Assembly (NCBI RefSeq): GCF_900638685.1
Contig: NZ_LR134533.1
Span: 992,001-1,056,000 of the forward strand
Source: Neisseria weaveri
Lineage (GTDB): Bacteria; Pseudomonadota; Gammaproteobacteria; Burkholderiales; Neisseriaceae
Reading direction: 5' to 3'
DNA length: 64,000 nt
Part shown: positions 57,679-64,000 of the stretch, one piece after another
Layout of the letters: each line of letters starts with the position of its first letter
Numbering within the stretch: the first letter of the stretch is position 1
Notes under the pieces: model-generated
What the model saw: only the letters and a program-made list of their open reading frames with translations
Databases searched by the model: none
What the model was told of the DNA's origin: nothing
Program-made: the position numbers and the translations under genes

Positions 57679-58233
57679 TTATTCTTTTCCGGCCTGCATG
57701 GCTTCGGTTTTGCGGTAATTTTCCGACACGCGCATATAGTGCGCCGCCGAATAAACCAAAAACGCTTTTTCTTCGTCGGTTAGCGGACGGACCTGCCTTA
57801 CCGGCGAACCCACATACAGAAAACCGCTTTCCAAACGCTTGCGCGGCGGAATCAGGCTGCCAGCGCCGATCATCACGTCATCTTCAATCACCACATCGTC
57901 CAACACCGTCGTCCCCATACCGACCAACACGCGGTTGCCGATGGTGCAACCGTGCAGCATCACCTTATGGCCGATGGTAACGTCTTCGCCGATGGTCAAC
58001 GGCGAACCCTGCGGTTTGGCTTCGGTTTTGTGCGACACATGCAGCATACTCAAATCCTGAACATTACTGCGTGCGCCGATAGTAATACTGTTCACATCGC
58101 CGCGCAAAACCGCAAACGGCCAAACGGAAACTTTTTCACCCAGCGTCACCTCGCCGATCACCACCGAAGCCGGATCGATATAGCAGCTGGAATCAATAAC
58201 AGGTGTGTGCTCCAAATAAGGGCGGATATTCAT
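57679..58233 (-). CDS. Gamma-carbonic-anhydrase-like hexapeptide protein (YrdA/CaiE family)
   Basis: 184 residues forming a left-handed beta-helix of hexapeptide repeats (VIGEVTLGEKVSVWPFAVLRGD, TIGEDVTIGHKVMLHGCTIGNRVLVGMGTTVLDDVVIEDDVMIGAGSLIP). The metal-binding histidines are in SMLHVSHKT and GHKVMLHG. Function is likely a metal-dependent hydratase or acyl-binding role but is unproved for this group. Upstream a DUS and argE start divergently. Confidence 0.85.
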   Translation of the reverse strand: MNIRPYLEHTPVIDSSCYIDPASVVIGEVTLGEKVSVWPFAVLRGDVNSITIGARSNVQDLSMLHVSHKTEAKPQGSPLTIGEDVTIGHKVMLHGCTIGNRVLVGMGTTVLDDVVIEDDVMIGAGSLIPPRKRLESGFLYVGSPVRQVRPLTDEEKAFLVYSAAHYMRVSENYRKTEAMQAGKE

Positions 58234-58360
58234 ATTCTTCTCCTCTGACAGGGTTTGGCGGCCGAAATATTTTCAGACGGCCTCGAACGGATTGTAGCAG
58301 GATAATCGCAGGCCGTCTGAAAGCTTTATAATAGCCGTTCACACACCTTAACGAGTCGCC

Positions 58361-59521
58361 ATGAATACCGTTGACCATCTCAAAACCCTGATTGCCTTCG
58401 ACACCACCAGCCGCCTTTCCAATCTGGCCTTAATCGAACACGTTGCCGCCTATCTAGAACAACACGGCCTTAAGCCTTGGCTTTCCTATAATGCCGAACG
58501 CACCAAAGCCAACCTGTTCGCCACCGTGCCCGCCGCAGACGGCAGCATCAACGGCGGTCTGATATTCAGCGGCCACACCGACGTCGTTCCCACAGACGGC
58601 CAAATCTGGCAAAGCGACCCCTACACCGCCGACATCCGCAACGGCCGCCTGTACGGGCGCGGCGCCGCCGACATGAAAGGCTTTATCGCCGCCGTCTTGG
58701 CCGCCGTTCCGCACATGAAACAGACCCGGCTCGCCCGCCCGCTGCACATCGCCCTTTCCTACGACGAAGAAGTCGGCTGTCTCGGCGCACCCGTCATGCT
58801 CGACCAACTCCGTGCACACGGCCTGTCGCCCGAACACTGCATCGTCGGCGAACCCACCTCCATGAAAATGGTTGTCGCCCACAAAGGCATCCAAACCTAC
58901 ACCTGCCGCATACACGGCAAAGCCGCCCATTCCTCGCTCACACCGCAAGGCGTCAACGCCATCGAATACGCCGCCGAGCTGATTACCTTTATCCGCCAAC
59001 TCTCAGGCCGTCTGAAAAACCGCAGCGACAACGACCCCGCCTTCGACGTACCGTTTTCCACCCTCAGCGTCAACACCATACACGGCGGCAATGCCGTCAA
59101 CATCATTCCCCAAAGCTGCGAACTGCAATTCGACTGCCGCAACCTGCCGCACATGAGTGCCGACGAAATCCTCCGCCCCATCGAAGACTACATCCGCCAC
59201 ACCCTCGAACCGCATATGCAGGCACAAGACAGCCGCTGCCGCATCGAACTGCAACAAAACGCCGCCGTCCCCGCCATGCCCGCTGCCGAAGCCGAAACCC
59301 TGCACCGCCTGGTCGCCTCACTTACCGACAGCCAAACCGCCGAAAAAGTCGCCTACACCACCGAAGGCGGCCAATTCAAACAAGCCGGCATCCACACCGT
59401 CATCTGCGGTCCCGGCAGCATCGAGCAGGCACACAAACCCGACGAATACATCGAATTGGAACAACTGGCACGCTGCGACGCCTTTCTGGAAAAAATGATT
59501 GCCGCCCACAGCGTCCGGTAA
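58361..59521 (+). CDS. argE: Acetylornithine deacetylase ArgE
   Basis: Zinc M20-family deacetylase that frees ornithine for arginine synthesis. The 386-residue product has the metal motif FSGHTDVVPTDG (about 67-78), YGRGAADMKGF, DEEVGCLGA, IVGEPTSM, and the dimerisation domain HGKAAHSSLTPQGVNAIEYA; PNLRPT-like and GPGSIEQAHKPDEYIELEQL near the end. All ligands are visible. A DUS is translated (GRLKNRS). The IS element begins 11 bases after its stop. Confidence 0.96.
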   Translation: MNTVDHLKTLIAFDTTSRLSNLALIEHVAAYLEQHGLKPWLSYNAERTKANLFATVPAADGSINGGLIFSGHTDVVPTDGQIWQSDPYTADIRNGRLYGRGAADMKGFIAAVLAAVPHMKQTRLARPLHIALSYDEEVGCLGAPVMLDQLRAHGLSPEHCIVGEPTSMKMVVAHKGIQTYTCRIHGKAAHSSLTPQGVNAIEYAAELITFIRQLSGRLKNRSDNDPAFDVPFSTLSVNTIHGGNAVNIIPQSCELQFDCRNLPHMSADEILRPIEDYIRHTLEPHMQAQDSRCRIELQQNAAVPAMPAAEAETLHRLVASLTDSQTAEKVAYTTEGGQFKQAGIHTVICGPGSIEQAHKPDEYIELEQLARCDAFLEKMIAAHSVR

Positions 59522-59532
59522 ACATAAAGGCC

Positions 59533-60731
59533 GAGACCTTTGCAAAATAGCCCCTTTACCCAACAGCCGAAAACCAAACACAGGATTTCGGCTGTTTTCC
59601 GTTCTAAATATCCCTTCATTCCCCTCAAATACCCGATAATCGGGTATCTGAGCTGCCTTTCAGACGGCAACAGGCGCACGTAGCCTGTTGGCTGCTTTCA
59701 GCAGGTTCAAACACATCGCCTTCAGATGGCTTTGCGCACTCACTTTGCTCAGACCAAAATAAGTTGCCCGGGCATGGCGGAATTTACGGTGCAGCGTACC
59801 AAAGCTTTGTTCGACCACATAACGGGTTTTCGATAAGTGTCGGTTACGTTTGGTTTGCGCTTCCGTCAACGGCCGGTTGCGGTGGGATTTGCACATGATG
59901 CCGTCCCGCAACTGATGTTCTTCCAGATGTTGCCGGTTTTCCATACTGTCGTAGCCTTTATCGGCATAGACAGTCGTGCCTTTGGCTAGGCCTTCCAACA
60001 AAGGCAGCAGGTGTTTGCACTCATGGGCATTGGCGGCAGTGATGTGCAGTTTCTCAATATAGCCTTCCGCATCGGTACGGGTATGTTGTTTGTAACCCAG
60101 TCTGTATCGGCCGTCTTTCTTTACCCAACGGGCATCGCTGTCTTTACTCGGTGTGGTTTGGCTGTTGACCCGCCCTTCGTCATCCACTTCTATGGCCTGA
60201 CGCTGTTTGCCGCCGGCCGTCTGAATAATGGTAGCATCAACGATGGCGGCGGATGCTTTCTCTACTTTTAAGCCCTTGTCAGTCAGTTGGCGGTTAATCA
60301 GATCCAGTAGTTCGGCCAAGGTGTTGTCTTGCGCCAGCCAGTTGCGGTAACGGCATAAGGTGCTGTGATCGGGGATGCTCAGTTCGTCAAAACGGCAAAA
60401 CAGATGGAAATCGATGCGGGTAATGAGGCTGTGTTCGAGTTCGGGATCGGAAAGGCTGTGCCATTGGCCGAGTAAAACGGCTTTGAACATGGACAGCAGG
60501 GGATAAGCTGGACGGCCGCGGTGGTCTCGAAGGTAACGGGTTCTTTGATGGTTGAGGTAATGCTCGATCGGTTGCCAATCAATCACCTGCTCCAGCTTCA
60601 GTAGAGGAAAGCGGTCGATGTGTTTGGCAATCATGGCTTGTGCGGTTTGCTGAAAGAAGGTGCTCATGAAAAATCCCCTAAATGTCTTGGGAGGGAATTT
60701 AGGGGATTGTGGGGAATTTTGCAAAGGTCTC
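59533..60731. mobile_element. IS5-family insertion sequence, IS1106-like, complete
   Basis: 1199 bases bounded by terminal inverted repeats GAGACCTTTGCAAAAT (left) and its complement ATTTTGCAAAGGTCTC (right), 16 bases identical and then CCCC after two or three differing bases. It carries one intact transposase gene on the minus strand. The outer flanks are AAAGGCC on the left and AGATAGA on the right, with no obvious target duplication. The left flank looks like a DUS cut after AGGCC. Confidence 0.92.
59660..60667 (-). CDS. IS5-family transposase
   Basis: 335 residues from the ATG at 60667 (MSTFFQQTAQAMIAKHID); the longer frame reads into the terminal repeat. It has the DDE triad in AAIVDATIIQTAGG, VYADKGYDSMENR and RYVVEQSFGTLHRKFRHARATYFG (Y-(2)-R-type signature of IS5). 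The N-terminus has the PLLSMFKAVLLGQWHSLSDPELEHSLITRIDF dimerisation segment. No frameshift, so probably active. Contains in-frame DUS-like sequence (60214-60226). Confidence 0.93.
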   Translation of the reverse strand: MSTFFQQTAQAMIAKHIDRFPLLKLEQVIDWQPIEHYLNHQRTRYLRDHRGRPAYPLLSMFKAVLLGQWHSLSDPELEHSLITRIDFHLFCRFDELSIPDHSTLCRYRNWLAQDNTLAELLDLINRQLTDKGLKVEKASAAIVDATIIQTAGGKQRQAIEVDDEGRVNSQTTPSKDSDARWVKKDGRYRLGYKQHTRTDAEGYIEKLHITAANAHECKHLLPLLEGLAKGTTVYADKGYDSMENRQHLEEHQLRDGIMCKSHRNRPLTEAQTKRNRHLSKTRYVVEQSFGTLHRKFRHARATYFGLSKVSAQSHLKAMCLNLLKAANRLRAPVAV

Positions 60732-61263
60732 AGATAGATTAAATTTAAATTGCCAAAACAGCCGTGACATCACTCACAGCAGAATAAAAATCTTGCAAAT
60801 TCAGCCCTGCCCTGACCAATCAAACAATTTCTTATCAATAAATCGACATAATAAAAGCAATCAGAAAAATTGATACAGCAAAGCCAAGCCATAAAGATTA
60901 GGTTTAAAATACATAGAAAAACAATATTAATTGGCTTTTAAAAATTTCCGCCTCGAAAAAATAAACCTTTTATTCAAACCCAAACTGTCCACATCAATTT
61001 TTAGTAAATTTACTCTATATTAAAACAATCAACCAAGCAACTTAAAATATACGAATCAAGAACCAATATAAAAAAATGTATCGTTTAACCAAAAAAATTT
61101 ACAATGCACCACTACCCAATCCACTTTAAAAATATACCTATATCATTTAAATGATATAGGCATAACAAATATATTTATCAAAAAAATCTGCAAAATATAA
61201 CTTTTCCGGCAACAATTCTCTCTATATACCTTCCTGCCAATGCTCGCGTTCGCATCGGGCCAT
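60732..61263. other. AT-rich gene-free stretch between the IS and prmC
   Basis: 532 bases, about 70% A+T, with stops in all frames and no DUS. It includes a perfect 24-base palindrome at 61137-61160 (CCTATATCATTT and its complement). It contrasts with the GC-rich genes on both sides and looks like foreign or decayed DNA brought in with, or left next to, the IS. Confidence 0.6.
61137..61160. repeat. Perfect 24-base AT-rich palindrome
   Basis: CCTATATCATTT joined directly to AAATGATATAGG. It has no loop, which fits a protein-binding operator or a relic terminal end rather than a terminator. No known site is recognised. Confidence 0.6.
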
Positions 61264-62079
61264 TCAAACCTTGCATCCCAAAGTAATCCTATCCAAACCG
61301 GCCAAGTCCTGCAGCGTTACCACGCCCGACCAGCCTTGTCCGGTAAAAATCTGCCGTGCCGCTTCGCCCTGATTGTAGCCGTGCTCCACCAACAGCCAGC
61401 CGCCTGCTTTGAGATGTTTTCCGGCTTCCGCCGCCAGAATGCGGATACAGGAGAGGCCGTCTGAAAAATCGGTTAAGGCGGTTTGCGGTTCGAAGCGTAA
61501 ATCGCCCTGTTGCAAATGTTCGTCTCCGGCTTCGATATAGGGCGGGTTGGACACAATCACATCAAAGGCTTTTTTTTCAGACGGCCTCTCTGCTTCAAAC
61601 CAAGAGCCTTGCAGAAATTCGACTTTCGCGCCCAGTTGTCGGGCATTTTCTTCGGCCACTGCCAAAGCTTCGCGGCTGATGTCGCTCGCGCGCACCGCCG
61701 CATCGGGGCGTTCGCAAGCCAAAGTGACGGCAATGGCGCCGCTGCCGGTTCCCAAATCCCATACCGAGCCGCCTTGCGGCAAGCGTTCCATCACGGCTTC
61801 GACCAAATGTTCGGTTTCCGGACGCGGTATCAGCGTGGCCGGTGTGGTTTTAAACCAGCGTCCGTAAAACTCTCTGCCGCCAAGCAGATAAGCCATCGGT
61901 TCGCCTGCCGAACGGCGTTGGGCCAATGCGGTCAGTTTTGCCCATATTTCAGACGGCAGCGGGGCATTATCTTGGGTAATCAGTTGGGCGCGACTGAGTC
62001 CGGTCAGATGTTGAACCAGCATGCGTGCTTCCAATTTGGGCAGGTCGGTGTGTTTTAGAAATTCGGCGATTGTATTCAT
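61264..62079 (-). CDS. prmC: Peptide chain release factor N5-glutamine methyltransferase PrmC
   Basis: Methylates the GGQ glutamine of RF1 and RF2. I take ATG 62079 (MNTIAEFLKHTDLPKLEARML, 271 residues), which fits family length. ATG 62097 is also possible; neither has a good ribosome site, and a still longer frame is a DUS-derived extension. The SAM motif is DLGTGSGAIAVTLA, and the catalytic NPPY is in VSNPPYIEAG. IPRPETEHLVEAV is also visible. Two DUS are translated in the second half (ERPSEKKAF and TDFSDGLSC). Confidence 0.95.
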   Translation of the reverse strand: MNTIAEFLKHTDLPKLEARMLVQHLTGLSRAQLITQDNAPLPSEIWAKLTALAQRRSAGEPMAYLLGGREFYGRWFKTTPATLIPRPETEHLVEAVMERLPQGGSVWDLGTGSGAIAVTLACERPDAAVRASDISREALAVAEENARQLGAKVEFLQGSWFEAERPSEKKAFDVIVSNPPYIEAGDEHLQQGDLRFEPQTALTDFSDGLSCIRILAAEAGKHLKAGGWLLVEHGYNQGEAARQIFTGQGWSGVVTLQDLAGLDRITLGCKV

Positions 62080-62191
62080 TGTATTGTTTGCGGTCATATT
62101 GGGAAAGGGGTTGAGGCCGTCTGAAAAATGACGGCGGATGTTGTCGGTTTTAATCTCTGCTGCTTGTTGTTGGTCGGCCGCATCAAGCAAG

Positions 62192-62221
62192 GAGGCCGTC
62201 TGAAAATTTCAGACGGCCTGT
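62192..62221. terminator. DUS inverted pair between mgtE and prmC
   Basis: AGGCCGTCTGAAA and TTTCAGACGGCCT form a palindrome six bases after the mgtE stop. Confidence 0.8.
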
Positions 62222-62227
62222 TGTGTT

Positions 62228-63673
62228 TTACAGTAGGAAGATGGTGGCTAATCCTAAGAAAATCAGGAAACCGCCCGAATCGGTAACGGCAGTAATCAAA
62301 ACGGAACTGCCCAGTGCGGGATCGCGTCCGGCTTTTTCCATAGTAATCGGAATCAGCACGCCGACTGTGGCGGCCAACAGCAGGTTAAGCGTCATCGCTG
62401 CCACCATGACCAGTCCGATACCGGGGCTGTCATACAGCAGCCACGACACCATGCCCATCACCGAACCCCAAAGTACGCCGTTTACCAAAGCGACGCCGAC
62501 TTCTTTTTTCAGCAAACGTCCGGCTTGTCCGCCCGACAATTGCCCCATCGCCATTGCGCGGACAATCATGGTAATGGTTTGGTTGCCGGAATTGCCACCG
62601 ATACCGGCCACAATCGGCATCAGTGCGGCCAAAGCAACGATTTTGGCAATCGATCCTTCAAACGCGCCGATCACGCGGCTGGCCAAAAAGGCGGTACATA
62701 AGTTAATCGCCAACCACATCCAGCGGTTTTTCACCGAATCCAACACCGGAGCAAACAAGTCTTCTTCTTCCTGCAGACCGGCCATGTTTAACATATCGGC
62801 TTCGGTTTCTTCACGGATCACGTCTACCATTTCGTCAATGGTGATACGGCCGATCAGTTTTTGGGTTTCGTCCACCACCGGCGCGGTTACCAAGTCGTAA
62901 CGCTCAAACGCTTGTGCCGCTTCTTCGGCATCGTCTTCAGGGCGGAAACGTACCACTTCGGTAGCCATGACGTTTTCGACCAATTCGTCGGGATCGGCAA
63001 CCAACAGTTTGCGGATCGGCAATACGCCTTGCAGGATCTCGTTGTCATCCACCACAAAAATTTTATCGGTATGATCAGGCAAACTGTCGAAACGGCGCAA
63101 ATAACGCAGCACCACTTCACAGGTTACGTCGGCGCGGATACTGACCAATTCGAAATCCATCAAGGCGCCGACTTGGCTGTCTTCATACGACATGGCCGCC
63201 TGAACTTGCGCCCGCTCTTCTTCGTCACGCGTTTTCAGGGCTTCGTAAACAACTTGGTTTGGCAGGTCGTCCGCCAATTCGGCCAACTCGTCGGCATCCA
63301 AATCTTCAACCGCCGCGAGCAGCTCTTCTTTATCCATCGTTTCGATGAGCGTTTCGCGGACGGCGTCGGAAACTTCCAGTAAGACTTCGCCGTCTTCTTC
63401 GGGCGCAGCCAAATGCCACACCAACATCCGTTCTTTTTGCGGCAGGGATTCCAATACGGTTGCTACGTCTGCAGGATGCAGCTCGTGCAGTACCGACATC
63501 AGCTCGACAATATCGGCTTTGGCTTGTTCGTCTTCCAGCGGCAAATCGCTGCTGATCTCGGCATGAAACGGCAGCAGGCGTTCCGCCAGCCCGTGGATGC
63601 GTTCGATATCGGAAGGCAGGCGTTCCAGATTGACTTCGGTAGTTTTATCTTGTTGTTCGTGTTCGATGCTCAT
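62228..63673 (-). CDS. mgtE: Magnesium transporter MgtE
   Basis: Mg2+ channel gated by intracellular Mg2+. The 481-residue product has the acidic N-terminal domain (DEEERAQVQAAMSYEDSQVGALMD), two CBS domains (about 140-270), and five transmembrane helices in the C-terminal third (from about residue 315). The pore motif is PIVAGIGGNSGNQ. Upstream on its strand is a 220-base gap with one DUS hairpin. No riboswitch is seen. Confidence 0.96.
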   Translation of the reverse strand: MSIEHEQQDKTTEVNLERLPSDIERIHGLAERLLPFHAEISSDLPLEDEQAKADIVELMSVLHELHPADVATVLESLPQKERMLVWHLAAPEEDGEVLLEVSDAVRETLIETMDKEELLAAVEDLDADELAELADDLPNQVVYEALKTRDEEERAQVQAAMSYEDSQVGALMDFELVSIRADVTCEVVLRYLRRFDSLPDHTDKIFVVDDNEILQGVLPIRKLLVADPDELVENVMATEVVRFRPEDDAEEAAQAFERYDLVTAPVVDETQKLIGRITIDEMVDVIREETEADMLNMAGLQEEEDLFAPVLDSVKNRWMWLAINLCTAFLASRVIGAFEGSIAKIVALAALMPIVAGIGGNSGNQTITMIVRAMAMGQLSGGQAGRLLKKEVGVALVNGVLWGSVMGMVSWLLYDSPGIGLVMVAAMTLNLLLAATVGVLIPITMEKAGRDPALGSSVLITAVTDSGGFLIFLGLATIFLL

Positions 63674-63846
63674 AAATACTCCGCCCGCCTAAGATACGGG
63701 AACAGTATTCAGGCAGGATGATTAAGAGAAATTCGGTTTTATTATTTGAGAAGATGAACTGGGAAGGTCCATAATGTTTGCCTGCAAAACACAGGTCTTA
63801 TTGTTAAAAACGGAAAACATTTTAACACAATTACACTGCTTTCATA

Positions 63847-63878
63847 AAAAAGGCCGTCTGAAATTTTCAGACGGCCTC
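63847..63878. terminator. DUS inverted pair after the tamB-like gene
   Basis: AAAGGCCGTCTGAAA and TTTCAGACGGCCT, 18 bases past the stop of the truncated gene at the right edge. Confidence 0.75.
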
Positions 63879-63895
63879 CGTATAAATAAGCGTTG

Positions 63896-64000
63896 TTAAT
63901 CAAAGCGGACGGTGTATTTCAACTCTCCGCCCCACGACAGAGAACCGACTCTGGCAACCGCTTGCAGCGCGCGGGTGAGCTGGTACACAACCTTCACGGA
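63896..64000 (-). CDS. tamB: C-terminal end of a TamB-like protein, cut by the window edge
   Basis: Thirty-four codons and a TAA (63896-63898) are visible: VVYQLTRALQAVARVG followed by GGELKYTVRFD. The ending, with alternating hydrophobic residues, a strand-like YTxRFD terminus and QLTxAxxAxARVG, matches the C-terminus of TamB/DUF490 proteins, which help transport phospholipid or insert autotransporters. TamA would be expected upstream in the direction of transcription, beyond the window. Confidence 0.6.
   Translation of the reverse strand, partial: SVKVVYQLTRALQAVARVGSLSWGGELKYTVRFD

Overview
The window is a stretch of a Neisseria chromosome. The main evidence is the very high density of the 12-base DNA uptake sequence AGGCCGTCTGAA (the 'AG' dialect) and its reverse complement, often as inverted pairs just after stop codons. 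The gene set agrees: a neisserial dcw cluster, an MraZ/TGGGN operator, kdsA-kdsC-kdsD, an NMB0315-type M23 peptidase and an IS1106-like element. The AG dialect points to a commensal or animal-associated Neisseria rather than to N. meningitidis or N. gonorrhoeae, which mostly use ATGCCGTCTGAA. The species cannot be fixed from this window.

Layout. 1-1092: 5' part of parC (minus strand). 1241-21970: the complete division and cell-wall (dcw) cluster on the minus strand, transcribed towards lower coordinates. The order is mraZ-rsmH-ftsL-penA-[PIG-L deacetylase]-murE-[M23 lipoprotein]-[dca-position membrane protein]-murF-[56 aa protein]-mraY-[95 aa protein]-murD-ftsW-murG-murC-ddl-ftsQ-ftsA-ftsZ. 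It is headed by a near-consensus sigma70 promoter and three MraZ boxes. 22316-23464: MidA-type methyltransferase. 23560-23720: tRNA-Met(CAT) and tRNA-Ala(GGC). 24005-27051: Kdo operon kdsA, a KdsB-like/KdsC fusion, kdsD. 27188-29887: Sel1-repeat protein and dnaJ. 30031-31543: pyrBI behind a leader peptide and attenuator. 31772-34260: two membrane proteins, a lipase-like hydrolase and an AT-rich hexapeptide acyltransferase gene. 34412-38710 (minus): cysS, a DpnD/PcfM-like small protein, obgE, an L,D-transpeptidase-like protein and a BamE-like lipoprotein. 38788-40050: small trimeric autotransporter adhesin. 40458-44448: histidine phosphatase, recJ, rpmE and an uncharacterised protein. 44713-53388: M23 peptidase, LysP-type permease, grxC, secB, photolyase, ThiO-like oxidase, slyX and an antiporter. 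53563-59521: membrane protein, FadL-type porin, tiny lipoprotein, pyruvate kinase, gamma-carbonic-anhydrase-like protein and argE. 59533-60731: complete IS5-family insertion sequence followed by an AT-rich gene-free stretch. 61264-64000: prmC, mgtE and the 3' end of a tamB-like gene.

Much of the window builds the envelope: peptidoglycan precursors and septation, Kdo for lipooligosaccharide, peptidoglycan hydrolases and modifiers, and outer-membrane proteins. The points I consider most worth checking are the Kdo fusion protein whose cytidylyltransferase half has lost its active-site motifs, the envelope-acting genes inserted in the dcw operon (PIG-L deacetylase, M23 lipoprotein), the enteric-style pyrBI attenuator with a leader peptide running into pyrB, and a PBP2 that naturally carries several residues known from mosaic resistance alleles.
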